From Ambrosia x helenae (taxonomy: Eukaryota > Streptophyta > Magnoliopsida > Asterales > Asteraceae): a stretch of DNA of 64,000 bases. The notes beneath the pieces were generated by a model that saw only the letters and a program-made list of their open reading frames with translations, made no database searches and was not told the origin of the DNA. Below, one piece after another: positions 25,150 through 38,102 of the stretch. Where the stretch lies: contig CM061231.1 in NCBI GenBank assembly GCA_030844895.1, forward strand, positions 6,595,618 through 6,659,617, read 5' to 3'. The position numbers and the translations under genes are program-made. Position 1 is the stretch's first letter. Each line of letters starts with the position of its first letter.

Positions 25150-25780
25150 AGCTATCAAAGGTGCATCATATGACTTGACTTGGCCCCATCCTTATTTGCC
25201 TACACAGACGCGGGTTGGGTGTCCTTACAACCGCCAATCCACCAGTGGTTATTGTATTTATTTCGGTGACAATATTATTTCTTGGTCTTCGAAGCGTCAA
25301 TCCATAGTCTCGAGATCCAGCGTCGGGGCAAAATACCGCGGGGTCGCTAATGTAGTGGCTGAGAAAATTTGCCTCTAGAGTTACATCATCCTCTCATTTG
25401 AGCCACATTGGTTTACTGTGACAATGTTAGCGTTATCTATCTTTCAGGCAACCTTGTGCAGCATCAACAGACAAAGCATGTCAAGCTTGACTTCACTTCG
25501 TTTGATAGAGAATAGGTATAACATGGTCAAGTCAGGATTCTACATGTCTCTTCTTGCTTTCAGATTGCAGGCATTTTCACGAAAGGTCTTCCACGCTTCA
25601 AAGACTTTAGATTCAGCCTTAGCATTCGTTCCTGTTCCGTTTTGACTGCGGGGGTATAACAGATATATTGAGAATTATATTGTGTATCCCATGTAATTAG
25701 CCTATTTAGTTTCTTTCCTATTATAGATTGATCTTGTAATTATTTATATGGAGAGATTGAATGAGAAATAACATAGGTTC
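25150..25780 (+). mobile_element. Ty1/copia remnant: RNase H end plus partial 3' LTR
   Basis: Frames around 25175-25378 and 25418-25645 spell the C-terminal end of a copia polyprotein: QSTSGYCIYFGDNIISWSSK, VSRSS, YRGVANVVAE, then IFTKGLP-like words. Several frameshifts and one stop show it is dead. A purine-rich tract (GCGGGGG, about 25648-25655) comes before an LTR-like start, AGATATATTGAGAATTAT, at about 25659-25676. The same 18 bases occur at about 25126-25143, just before the coding relic. The LTR body continues to about 25780 and is cut by the next element. Confidence 0.75.
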
Positions 25781-25800
25781 AATATATATATACACATACA

Positions 25801-26097
25801 TAGGTACCGGTTCAAATACAAAGTCTCCAAAACGTGCGAAGTACGTGATAATTACATAATGTTTTTGTCTGTTCATGAATGTGTTTTTTCTGTTCATGAA
25901 AGCATTACGTAATTATGTGTTTTTCATTACGTAATTGGGAAGAGCAGATTACGAAATTTATGTCATTCAAAATATATGTCTTTATCATTCATTACGTAAT
26001 TAGTTTTATATATAATTGTATCATACATCACGTAATTATCATTACGTAATTATGCAGTACTTCGCACGCTTTTGTTACTTTTTACGATAACCGGCCC
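25801..26097. mobile_element. Chain element E0: small (TA)n-bounded element with ATTACGTAAT palindromes
   Basis: Bounded by TA repeats at 25782-25792 and 26098-26110. Ends are inverted: ACCGGTTCAAATACAAAG and later GCGAAGTAC on the left; GCCGGTTATCGTAAAAAG and GCGAAGTAC reading inward from the right. The interior carries four exact ATTACGTAAT palindromes (25903, 25926, 25991, 26041) and near copies. 297 bp, no coding sequence. Confidence 0.7.
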
Positions 26098-26110
26098 ATA
26101 TATATATATA

Positions 26111-26894
26111 GTGGAAGTATAGGGAGAAAACCTCCCAAAATGAAAAAACCTCAAGAAACCCATTGTGTGAACCATATTAAGCCACATTACCCATTAATTT
26201 AATTAGAAAGGGCACCATTGTCATTTCACTTTTCCCCCTCTTTTTTCAATTTTTGAATCCTTCACATCCACTATATAAATCAATAATATCTTTCAGTCTC
26301 TCACTCTCTCATTCTCTGTCATCCTCTCTACCACCACCACCAACCACCACCTTCGGCGCCACCTCCGACCATCATTCATCATTTTCGTCTATCAACATTC
26401 CCACAAGAAAACAGAGCAGATCCAAGAAACTCTCTCTTTCTCCTCTTCCTTTTTTTCCTGCTCTGTTCGTGCTGCGTTTACAGTTACCAGGGGAACGAAA
26501 ATGAGTGTTTTTTTTTTCTGCTCTGGTTTAATGTTGTAGAGTGAACACGGAAAATTAACAAAGTATAAGGTCGAGTTCATTTTTAATTGCATTGTTTGTG
26601 AATGTTATTTAGGTTTTTATGTAATTGGTCATAAATATATTATATGTTGCTTATAATTCTAGAATGTGGTGTTAGCTCCTAAACCCAAATCACCACTTGT
26701 GAGGAAGCTGACATGATTTGATTTTTGGAACTTTGAAACTTGATTGTGAGTTATTATTATTGTAAATGAAGTAAGTTAATTTGCTTGGAATATGTTTTGT
26801 TAGAATAATAATAGTAACAATTTTTCAGATAGTTTTTGTTCGCATACCAAGTGTTCGATCAAATGCTTGAATGAAAGAAAAACTTATGTTAACC

Positions 26895-26928
<34 letters not shown>

Positions 26929-28400
26929 TTATTTATGTTAGATTTTTATTGGATTGGGGACATGAGGTTGATATATCACATGTGATTGATGAATAAATTT
27001 GTAGTCTTTTTATGTTAGTATATGCTAACACATGTTAGTGATGCCCCATTATGTGTTTGAGGATCCCAAACTAACATGTGTATCTGTCTCAGTGTTGGTT
27101 TTCACGAGTAGGCTATTGGAAGAAGGCGACGTTGATGATGGGGCAGTGGTAAGTGATGTTTTTTTTATAAAGATTATAAATTTTTAATCTTTTGGTGAAT
27201 AAGGTGTTTAAATAATTTTTATATTCTATTTAATAAATTTTTGGCAAGTGAAATTGTTATGAACTCGTATAGGGTATATGTCTATTTTTTGCGGTCCGAG
27301 TCTTGTATGCTCACACACGTTAGTGATGCTAACACATGCTAGTATATACCCAACTAACAGTTGTTAGGGTCCATATGACATACGCTATTTTCAGTAAAAC
27401 ATATGTTTTAGAATATGCTAACACATGTTACTGATGTCTTTTATTATATTATATATTTCATGAATATGAGGATAATTTTTTGGTATATGGATTTGGATTG
27501 GTTATGATTTGATTTTTTAAATTTATTATTGTTGGATTTCAAACCCTATTTCAAACCCTATTAATCGTATTTGATTAGTTGTATTAACATAGTTGTAAAA
27601 TTGAGTATATACACATGTTAGTGATGCTAACACATGCTAGTATATGCCTAACTAACAGGTGTTAGGGTTCATATGAAATATGTTTGTATATACCCAACTA
27701 ACATGTGTTAGGGTTCATATGACATACGTTATTTCAGTAAAACATATGTTTTAGAATACACTACACATGTCAGTGATGTCTCAGTATGTGGTTTGGAGAG
27801 CCCAACTAACACGTGTTATTTTTTTTTTTGTAGGTGAAGAGATGTTTTTATGTTAAAGATGAAGATGAGTATCAAGAACGAAGCATAGCTAGATCATTTT
27901 TATGTTGTTATGATAGTTTGTTATCATTCGCAAATATATGTTTTTTATGAAAAGTTTTTTTTTATACATTTTTAGTATTGATTGTAATGATCGTTTTTAT
28001 CATTTCTTAATTAAATATACATTTTATGTGCTCTTTTTATTTTGTTCTTTTTAGTATATGTCTGTTAACACATGTTAGCGATGTGTCACACGAGGCGGAA
28101 TTTTTTATCACAACACTAACATACGTTAATATTTGGTGCTGGAAAAGTGCCATAAAGTAGGAGAGAGATGATTTGACAAGTGTCAAATCAACCTTTTTAA
28201 ACCTAGGATTCAGAAAATTTAAGTGGCCTACTTGCTTATTTAAGATTACCATATTGCCCTTGATCCAATTATAACCAAACAATGCAAGTTGCTTTTGATT
28301 ATTAAATACAATTAATTATGGACCATTGATCAAACTTGATCAATGGTCACCATAGAGATTGCAAGGTTTTTCCAAAAGATGAGGTTTCCATATTATCCAC

Positions 28401-28403
<3 letters not shown>
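26111..28403 (+). mobile_element. Chain element E1: long (TA)n-bounded element with ACATGT-type repeats
   Basis: Bounded by (TA)n at 26098-26110 and 28404-28439. Left end has GGGAGAAAACCTCC, then AAAAAACCTC and AAGAAACCC blocks; the right end read inward has GGGGTGGATAATATGGAAACC, more AAACC blocks and CCATTGATC..GATCAATGG. A TATA-like CTATATAAAT (26271-26280) is followed by a CT-rich leader. From 27010 to 28090 the motif AACACATGTTAG(TGATG) or close variants recurs at least ten times. A last exon-like piece at 27834-27886 (TTGTAG then GTGAAGAG...AAAGATGAAGATGAGTATC) has a counterpart in E2. I recognise no protein. Confidence 0.65.
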
Positions 28404-28439
<36 letters not shown>

Positions 28440-28442
<3 letters not shown>

Positions 28443-30793
28443 TCCACAAGAAACCCAAAATTTTGAAGAAACTCTCGGAAACCCAACTAGTGGTTCTTAT
28501 AGTTCCACATCACCCACTAGTGGAAATATTTTTTTATTGTCTTAAGGGGTATATTAGACATTTTCCTTTTCCCCCCATTTAATAATTTGAATTTTTTTAT
28601 TCTCCCTCCTATATAAACTAAATCTCTCTCACACACACAACCATTCTCTCTTCTCTCTCTCTCTCACACAATCAGATTTCTCACTATCAGATTTCATCCT
28701 AACAACATTCAAAAATTGATTCCTTCTCCTTATTTCCTGGTAAAATAATTGATTACAAACATAACTAAGAAAGATGCACTTGCAGTTCAACATCAAACGT
28801 TATTAGTCAACAAAATCGGTTCGAGTAAAACAGAGAAGGTGGGTTCGAGTAAAACAGAGAAGGTGGGTTCGAAGATGCTTATGGTGGGTTAGAACTAGAG
28901 GTGTTAATCGGTGATGGCAGGTTCGATTGTAATGGTTACAGGTTGGATTGTAATGGTTTGGTGATGAAGATGACGATATGAGAGACAGAACAAAGGAGGT
29001 TCTTCCACCTCTCGACTGTAATGGTTAGGGGGTTCATATGCAACAACGTAACAAAAGGAATAAAACAAGACTTACTGGTAGGTTCTTCCACCTCTCGACT
29101 GCCAAAAACCCTAAGTGATGTTAGATATCTTTCATTAATATTAATATTAATATTAATATTATTATCTGGACTTGCAGTAATAGGTTCATGTATACAAGTG
29201 TATTTGGATTTTAAATCATCTAAAACCTTTGAAACTAGATCTACGGAGACCTCCGTGTTCATGTTCTTCAAGGTTTTTTTTTACAGATCTATTGTTTTGT
29301 AAAGTGTTCAATTAGTATAAGGTCCACAAAGACAAAAGATGGAACTACCTTATGAATGAACTGTAAACTTTTGTCGCTTTCTAGATTTGGCCCTACCAAT
29401 GCCACTATAGTTTACCTTTAATGGTGGTGGATAATCTTATCTTTATTTTATTTTATTTATTCCTTTTCTTTTGATGTTATTACCTATATAGATCTGTTTT
29501 AACTAAAGTTCAAGAAAGTATGTGAAAATATTTGAGCTAATTAGTGTTTGGTATAAGAAGTTGTTTGTGATGGTTTTGAAAATGTATGTTTGCATCTGTT
29601 TCGTATGTAACACCATAACTAATCATGTTTACACGTAGGTAGCATACGTTAACACGTAGGTTTACATATTAAGAAACCTTTTTTATATGTTATTATTATT
29701 AATATGTTTTTTTTAATCAAAATTGGTGAATTTTAATGTCTCTTAACATATGCAACAATATGTCTGATTTGTTTTTTTACCAGTATGTGCATGTTTGTAT
29801 GAGTATTATAATGTGTGGAATGTATGTTTGCATCTGTTTCCTATATTGCGCCTGTTTCGTATGTAACAACAAAACTAAGTTGGTATAAATTAGTTACCGA
29901 TTTTTTTACCAGATACAAAGGTTTGATTTTTTGCATATTATAGAGGAAGAATCGGGAAAAAACTCTTGAATGGAATGTCATTGATCATGGGATGAAATAT
30001 ATGTTTGCGTCTGTTTCGTATGTAACAGCACCACTAAGTTGGTATAAATTGGTTTCTGATTTTTTTTACCAGATACAAAGTTTTGATTTTTTAAGTTTGA
30101 TAATCTTGATAACTAAATGTATAAAACAATGTTTTTTGTATCAATTTCGTATGTTTTTTGTAATCCAGTTGGTTAACATACGTTAAGAGGGGGGGGGGTG
30201 GGCTTTACATGTAAATTGATGATTTTTGTTTTATTTTTGCAGGTGAGCATATTTTTTGCATTAAAGATGAAGATGATTATCAAGAATGAAGTGTAGACAA
30301 ATTTTTTTTATTTATAATAGTTTTTTTGCATTTGTTGATTTGTAATGACCGTTTTGTTTGTTTTTAACACTTTGTAAGAAACAATTCTTGTGTACATTTG
30401 AATGTTTTTTCATCCATAAAGTTTTTAATTGATTATATACAATCTATGTGTTTTAACGTATGCAACAAAAAATCACATATGAGACCAGCGTCTGTGCAAT
30501 TTTAACGTACACAACACTGCATATGTTACATATGTAACATGACGTGCTGACAGATTTAGAACCATGGTCACAAAAGTATGAGAGAGATGATGTGACATGT
30601 GTGGGGTCCACTTGTCATATGTGCTTTTTCATAAAAATGACATTTGACCATTGTGCCCTTTTTTGTCATCTACCTTAATAAATCTATTAAAATAATGTAG
30701 AATGAATCTAGGCCATTAATCACTTTGGATCAATGGTCTAGATTGGGTTTACCGGGTTTCTTCATTTTAGGTGGGTTTTTATTTGAACCTTCC

Positions 30794-30795
<2 letters not shown>
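28440..30795 (+). mobile_element. Chain element E2: long (TA)n-bounded element
   Basis: Bounded by (TA)n at 28404-28439 and 30796-30841. Ends repeat the E1 design (AAGAAACCC, GAAGAAACTC and GGAAACCC at the left; GTGGGAAGGTTCAAAT, AAAACCC, GAAGAAACCC and GTAAACCC reading inward from the right). TATA-like ATATAAAC (28611-28618) precedes a CT-rich leader. Interior words such as GTATGTTTGCATCTGTTTCG and GTTACATATGTAAC recur between 29580 and 30540. TTTTTGCAG at 30233-30241 precedes GTGAGCAT and a stretch very like the E1 end piece (AAAGATGAAGATGATTATC). Confidence 0.65.
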
Positions 30796-30841
<46 letters not shown>

Positions 30842-30843
<2 letters not shown>

Positions 30844-31232
30844 TTTAGGATCCTGTACAAAGTACATTTTTCGTGAGAAGTGTGAGAAGGACTAAGAATT
30901 GACATGTAGACATCATGTTTTGGATTTAGGAATGATGTTTTAGGTTGTTTTAACTTGAAAAACACCAAACACAACAATCTAAAAACACAATACAATGTAT
31001 TATAGTCATTAAATTTAAAAAACAGCTAAAACACACTGCTAATGTTCTTAGCATGGTGTTTTAAGATTTAAGCCTAAAATACATTGTTTTCGGTTTTTAA
31101 TTGTTATGTTTGGTGTTTTTATAGGCAAAACAATCCAAAACATCACGACTAAGTTCAAAAAATGATGCCTAAGTATCAATTTTTAATACTTCTCACACTT
31201 CTCACAAAAAAAACACTTTGTACACGATCTTG

Positions 31233-31236
<4 letters not shown>
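30842..31236. mobile_element. Chain element E3: 395-bp (TA)n-bounded MITE
   Basis: Between (TA)n at 30796-30841 and 31237-31265. Terminal inverted repeats of about 50 bp: left TTTAGGATCCTGTACAAAG...GTGAGAAGTGTGAGAAGG; right, read inward, GGGTCAAGATCGTGTACAAA...TGTGAGAAGTGTGAGAAG. The interior has repeated ATGTTTTAGG/AAAACATCA words. No coding sequence. Confidence 0.75.
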
Positions 31237-31265
<29 letters not shown>

Positions 31266-31267
<2 letters not shown>

Positions 31268-34135
31268 GGAAGGATAAATTGAAAACCCTCTTGAGTTAAC
31301 GAAACTTTAGAAAATCCATCTTAACCATTCAATGAGCAAGATCAAAGGTCCAGATTTGTTGTCAGTTTTTTTTTAATTTTTTACAAAATTAAAAGAAGGT
31401 TAAAAGGTACTGAAAGGGCAAAATTGTCAACACAGTTTTAAAACATGCATCTTTCCTAACATGAAAAGAGCTGGTCATGTCAACCTTTTGTCATTCTACT
31501 TTAGAAAGAGAGAGGAGAGAGAGAATACCATTTGAAGTTTACACAAAATCTTCAACACTTTTTGTATCTCTTAAAGTTTCTTCCCCATTTCAAGTTTACA
31601 AACATACAATCCTTCAGGTTGGAAAGTCATTGCTACATACATTTTTTAGATTTTTAAAATATGTAAATAACTTCAATACGTACTTTTTGTCACTCATATA
31701 TTATTACATTTAAACATTTCTTTTTACAACTTGAATGCTACAAGGTTTTCCACTTATAAACATTTAATTGTAACACCTAAAAAAAACCTATAACAACTTA
31801 CGTTACTTATATAACTGTAACAAGTTAAATAATTTATTTACTTATTACCTGTTTAACTGTAACTAGAAATATATATTATGTAATTATAGCAACTTAATGT
31901 ACTTATATAACTTTAACAAACTTATGTTACATATCTAGCCGTAACAAAGTAGGAATTTTTTTATTTTATTATAGTAATTTGTGTTACTTATTCAACTGAT
32001 TCAAACCTTCTTTACATTTTTAACATTTTTAACATTTTTAACAATAATGTTACATGTCTAACTAGAAAATTTTATAAATATAACTAGGACTTATATAATT
32101 ATAACTATGACCATTACATATTTGTAACAAGAAATGTTACATAATTTTTACAATGTTAATAGTTTTCACATTGTAACAATACGGGTTACATACAATGAAC
32201 AAAAACATCGTCTTTCATAAAAAATACATATCTGATAAATAAACAAGGTTACATTATAGCAAGACAAGTTACAAAAGAATAAACCCGCTTTGTTCAATAA
32301 AAATAACAATTATGAGTGATGGTTTATAAATTGTAACAAGATTAAAATAAAAAATTAAAACACATCCAAAACCATCTCATGTTCTTCTATGTCTTCGTCT
32401 AAAAACCCCATTTGTACCATATCCAAAGCCAAATAACATATCTAATAACAATAAACAAAAAAAAACCACTTTAAATTAAAGAAAAAATATATGAACTACG
32501 CACAAATATGAAATAATTTAACAACATACTTTATTATGAAAAACAATATATATATAAAATAGAAAAAAAATACTTTATTATTATTTTATGCGACCACAAA
32601 ATGTTACATTATGATATTAAGAAAATAAATTTAGTATGAAAAACAATATATGTAAAAAAAGAAAAACAAAAACACACATTTCTTAAATGGGGTTAAAAAG
32701 GAGAAAAATTATATGGGGTTAAAAAGGAGAAAAAGCACACCCCAAACCTCTGTACACCAAATTTTCTTAAATGATAAATTGTAAAGCCCCAAATGAGTAC
32801 ATTTAACAATTGTAGGTTAAAAATGAAATTTAAAATTAATGTAAAAGCAACATAAAAAATTGAGTAATAAAACAAAACATAAAAGCAATAAAAAGGTCTA
32901 GATCTAATGAGCAGTATATGAGCAAAAAAAAAAAAAAAAAAAGTAAACCTCATCTATACTATGGATTAGATGAGTAAGCATTATGTGAACAAGAAACATG
33001 AAAATTTGTAATTTTTTAATATATTAATTTAGAAACTAAAAGAAAATCATATTTTTTTTTGTTGGATCATCGAAAAACCCATAGATTCAACTATTAGTTT
33101 TCTTTTCACTTGCAACTACAACAACAACAACAACAACCTTACCCAGTAAATCCCACAAAATAGCACAGCTAAGAGTAGGGTCTGGGGAGGGTGGGATGTA
33201 GGCACACCTTACCCCTATCCTTGCGGGTAGAGAGGCTGCTTCCAGAGAGACCCCCGGCTCGACAAACCAAAACTACCAGTAAACAACACTAAACACTAAT
33301 GAAGAGATATTGAATTTAAATAAACATTGAAAGTGTCCTGTATTATAAACAGAGGTATATATGTCATAAAACAATATAACCCATATATAAACATAGAAAG
33401 TGTCATGTATTAAAACAAGGTATATATGCAATAACAACAACATACCCAAAAGAAATATATGAAACAGTCCCTAAGGATCTTTTCACTTGCAACTAACAAA
33501 CATAATACTCAGAAAGAAATAGAGCCTTTATTATATATCATAAACCATGAAACCTTAAGAGGAATTAAGATCAACTTAACAAAAACTTGGATTATTACAT
33601 TTAGTAAACGGAGAAGACGATGAGGAAAAGACGGAGAAGATGATGAAGAGGGAGTGAAAATCAAGATCTCTTACCGCCGAGTCTAGCCGGAGAAGACGAT
33701 GGAACGACAAGCTCACCGTCCCTTTTTTCGTCGTTTGTTGGTTCAAACTAGTCGGAGCCATGGTTGGAGACTTCTTCTTCTTCTTCTCTCTTAGTCTCAG
33801 GTTAATCTTTATCCATCTTCATGCAACTTTCTTTGTTCCATTTTGAAAAGTATAACCCCCAAATCCAATAAGAAAGAAGAAGATGTATCAAGACAAATTA
33901 CTAATGTATCAACACAATTTCTTGATGAGAGAGAAATGAGAAAGAGAAAATGCCAAAAGAGATGAGAGATGTGTAGTTTATTAATGTGTGTGTCAATAGG
34001 AAGGAGAGATAAATAACCATTGTGCCCAAAACACCCCTGCATCAAAAAGCATATAAAGTGACGTGGAGGAATGTGAACCTTTAGTTGAGTTTTTAAAGTT
34101 TCTTTAACTCAAATGGGTTTCTTGTTTATAATTTC

Positions 34136-34138
<3 letters not shown>
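31266..34138. mobile_element. Chain element E4: 2.9-kb (TA)n-bounded element with GTTACA repeats
   Basis: Between (TA)n at 31237-31265 and 34139-34176. The two ends match closely when one is inverted: GAGTTAACGAAACTTTAGAAAA on the left against GAGTTAAAGAAACTTTAAAAA from the right, each preceded by GAAAACCC or GAAACCC. AAGGGCAAAATTGTCA (left) and GGGCACAATGGTTATTT (right) form a second shared block. Between 31750 and 32330 GTTACA/TGTAAC recurs many times. A SINE-like copy is inserted at 33117. No convincing protein; the minus frame at 33576-33761 resembles nothing I know. Confidence 0.65.
33117..33262 (-). mobile_element. SINE-like copy inside E4
   Basis: Same sequence order as the copy at 6202-6333: (ACA)n, CCTTACCCAGTAAATCCCAC, AGAGTAGGGTCTGGGGAGGG, CCTTACCCCTATCCTTGCGG, CTGCTTCCAGAGAGACCCCC. 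Both copies are in the same orientation. Confidence 0.6.
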
Positions 34139-34176
<38 letters not shown>

Positions 34177-34178
<2 letters not shown>

Positions 34179-35863
34179 AAAAAGATCAAATAGGAACTAA
34201 GAGCCTAGTTAGGAACTTAGGAACCAATCTGAGCCCTTCATTTTTAATCTTGATCTAGGGGTAATTATGTAATTAAACAATTATGTATTATATTTTTATT
34301 TAAATAAAATTCTTATATATGGAGGTTAATAAAACTTCCTCCGAATAACATTCAATTGCCTTCCTAAAATCTCTCAACATCTTAATCGATTATTCATCTT
34401 TATCGATTAAGATTTCTATTATATTCTTCAAAAAATCACATATTTACAGTATATTCCGACATTAATCTAATAAACACCAACGTATAGTATACACCAACGT
34501 ATAGTATACACCAGTGTATACTGAAATTAAACACGATGTTACTCATAAAGGTCTCTTGTATACACAAATGTATACTTGATACATATGGTACCCCTGTTTT
34601 ATAATCTCTATACACTGATGTATATTCAAAGTATATTAGCAACGACAGTAATGATTTACAATATTTTATTATGTTTTCAAATACCTTTTTTTTAAAAAAA
34701 ATCAACACCAAGGTATACCTTTTTAGACTAACACTGGTGTATACTCAAATTTAACATGCTATTGCTCATAAAGTCTCTTTGTATACACTAATGTATACTT
34801 AATACTTATGGTACAACTGTGTATATGCTGTATACACTAGTGTATATTCACATTATACTAACATCGACCCTCTTCAATTACAACCTGACAATATTTTATT
34901 AGGGTTTCAAATACCCTTGTTTATAAACAAAAAAAAAAAATTAAACAAAAAAACACATATTTAGAACGAGTTTTTACAGTATATTCTGACGTTAATCTAA
35001 TAAACACCAACGTATAGTATACACCAGTGTATACTGAAATTAAACACGATGTTACTCATAAAGGTCTCTTGTATACACAAATGTATACTTAATACATATG
35101 GTACCCCAGTTTTATAATCTCTATACACTGATGTATATTGAAAGTATATTAGCAACGACAGTAATGATTTACAATATTTTATTATGTTTTCAAATACCTT
35201 TTTTTTTAAAAAAATCAACACCAAGGTATACCTTTTTAGACTAACACTGGTGTATACTCAAATTTAACATGCTATTGCTCATAAAGTCTCTTTGTATACA
35301 CCAATGTATACTTAATACTTATGGTACAACTGTGTATATGCTGTATACACTAGTGTATATTCACATTATACTAACATCGACCCTCTTCAATTACAACCTG
35401 ACAATATTTTATTAGGGTTTCAAATACCCTTTTTTTATAAATCAACAACAATGTATACTTTGAACATATTTATGAACTAAATTGGAAACACAATAATTTT
35501 TCACAGGAAAATAACATTAACGAAACATTCAACAACATATAGAAAACGTATTTATTAAATCATCAAAATAAATCAATAAAACTTGAACATCAAACGTCAT
35601 CGTTACGAAACAAAAAAAAAATCAATATAAATGACGATTGATTAAGAATAAGAATGTAAGTTTGAATCTTTATACGTACATGTATACGATTGGTTGCATT
35701 TCATTCGATTTCTGAACATTCTTCTCGTATTTGGATGATATACAAGAACGCAGAACATGATATTACTTGCCTTATTTTTTTCAAAAAAAAAAAATAAAAA
35801 AAATTTGGAAGTCAGAGTTTCCAGAGTTTACCATCTAAGGATGGGTTTCTACATTATCCTTAC

Positions 35864-35866
<3 letters not shown>
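34177..35866. mobile_element. Chain element E5: (TA)n-bounded element with GTATAC palindromes
   Basis: Between (TA)n at 34139-34176 and 35867-35914. The left end has AGGAACT/AGGAACC blocks; the right end read inward has GGGGTAAGGATAATGTAGAAACCC, GGTAAACTC and GGAAACTC. The body is an approximately 530-bp sequence present twice in tandem (from 34444 and from 34974). Both copies are full of TATACACCAGTGTATAC-like palindromes spaced irregularly. No coding sequence is recognised. Confidence 0.65.
34444..35450. repeat. 530-bp tandem duplication within E5
   Basis: TTACAGTATATTC starts both copies (34444 and 34974). They share order and nearly all sequence to TATTAGGGTTTCAAATACCC (about 34895-34914 and 35410-35429). 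The first copy has one extra CAACGTATAGTATACAC unit near 34487. Confidence 0.85.
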
Positions 35867-35916
<50 letters not shown>

Positions 35917-36707
35917 CTAAGTATATAGAGAAAACCCATTTAGATGAAAAAACCCTGAAAAACCCATCCAATGATCCGGAATAAGCCACGTCTATAGTTT
36001 GAATTTGAACTTTAAGGGCAATTTTGACATTTACTTTAATCTGTATTCTCTCTCTATCTCTATTATGTCAGATTCTCTTTCCAACTTTATATCATCTCAT
36101 GCCTCTCTCTTCAACACCATAAGAACAAAATATTGCTTTGCAAATCCTCTCATCACCCCACCACCCAACACATCGAGAAAACATATCACCCACTCGTTGC
36201 CACTAAATCGATGACCACCTAATACCATCATATCCGTCTTAGGTGGTGTTTTGAAGATGTAATCGTAGGTGTACGACGGAGAAGGGAGGCGGCAGAGGAG
36301 ATGAATCAATGAAAAAGTAAATGCTTATGCAGGTAGGCTTTCATTTTTTTCTATAATTTCATTTTTTTAAAGTATGTTCTTCATGGATCTAGTGTCCAAA
36401 TCATAACTGGCTGAGGTGGAGGAAACGGTGGTAACCGGAACAACCTCCCATCAAACACTATACCAGAGTTACCGTTGTCGTTGTAGCCATGTTTGATTCA
36501 GATAAGTTGTTTGGTGACTTTGCTCAATGGCTCCAGCTCTGCACAGATCTAGAAAACCTCAAGTATGACTTTTTTTTTCTTTTTTATTTTATTTTTGCAC
36601 TTTTAAGTTTTTTTTATGGTTTTGATTTTTAAGGGTTGAATAATGTATAAAGCTTGTTTTTGTTCCTTTTTTAGTTTTTTAGATTTTTGTTCCTTTTTTT
36701 TACTTTT

Positions 36708-37556
36708 ACTAATGTTGTGAATTTTTACAGTAATTATTTGGCAACACGGATGTTGTTTACAGTGTTTGTTATGTGCTTATGTTAGGGTTTTTAGTTTTTA
36801 CTTATAATAATAGTATATTCTGAAGGATTAGAGTGGGAATTTGCCAAATTGACAGTTTGAATTCTGGTAGTTGGTTGGTTAGGCAGGTTTGTTTGGTGGT
36901 TTATTGATATCGGGTTCGGGTTTCACTTAGTTTTGGTACAAACTTTGTTGCTTGGTTAGTTGGTTGTAAGGTCAATTTGTTTATAATGTTTGGCGGTTCA
37001 TTGATATCGGGTTCAGGTTTCATTTAGTTTTGGTATAAACAATGTTTGTTTTTTCAATTATTTCATATTTTGAACAAAAACCATATGTTTTTTTGTTATA
37101 ATATATATAATTTGAGAACTCGAACTGGTGTTGTTTCATATGTAACACTGTATCTTTATAGTTGAATATATCGAGTTGTTTGCATAGGGTGGATTTTTGT
37201 TTGTTTAGTTTGATGTGTTATGTTTTAATATTGAGTTGTTTCATATATTTATAGTTGCATATGTTTGATAAGTTATAAGTTATGACTATTTTGGGTTGAT
37301 TCCAGTTGCATGTGTTGATGGAAACAAAATTCATTTTTCCATTTGGATTTTTTTGTTTGTTTACTTTGATGTGAATGTTCAGTTTTTTTAGTTTTTTGTT
37401 CCTTTTTAGCTTACTGATGTTGTGAATGTTTATAGTAATTATTTTGCAACACAGATGTTGTTTATAGTGTTTGTTATGTGCTTATGTTAGGGTTTTTAGT
37501 TTTTACTTATAACAATAGTATATTCTGAAGGATTAGAGTGGGAATGCAAGTAAGAT
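36708..37556. repeat. 150-bp direct repeat in E6
   Basis: ACTAATGTTGTGAATTTTTA at about 36708 and ACTGATGTTGTGAATGTTTA at about 37412 begin two copies that continue through GTGCTTATGTTAGGGTTTTT and GAAGGATTAGAGTGGGAAT. They are about 690 bp apart. Confidence 0.8.
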
Positions 37557-38102
37557 GCACACATTGCATATGCTATGTAGTGATACAAGTTAAGTATGCA
37601 AGTGTTGATAATGTTACACTGTTTTAATTGAATTTATTAGTGTGATGGCTACCTTACCTTAAAAATATCTAAAAGCATTGAAGTTGACTCATTTACCTTC
37701 ACACAAATAAAAAATTTGCTGGTAATAAGGTTGTAAAAGGGGTTAGAAGAGTAATAAACCTAGAAGCTTTGAGCTTGTAAGGATTTGTGGTAGGGATTTG
37801 ATATTTGAGGTTTATTTCAATAGGTTGTAATGTCTTTGTTTGACGGTAGGTACACGAAAATTTGTTACTGTGTTATGGTTATAAACCTGAATTTAATTGA
37901 CTCACGTTTAGATTTCATTGTTGATATGCTATTCATAGTAGGACACAGTAATTAACAGCTTATAGCATTAAGACTGAATGTGTTATCTCTAATATGATCA
38001 AATATATAACTTGTATAACTTGAAAGAATTGCAATTATATCCCATGTCCACATCACATTGTTTAGAAATTTTATCTAACGTGCCCTCATCAATTTTATTA
38101 TT

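Noticed and set aside
26253..26504. 83-codon frame at the start of E1, considered as a protein gene
   Set aside because: It translates the CT-rich leader and Ser/Pro-rich simple sequence; the counterpart in E2 is not open in the same frame.
28404..28439. TA arrays as plain microsatellites
   Set aside because: Their position exactly at every border between unlike, inverted-end elements makes an insertion-target explanation better than chance.
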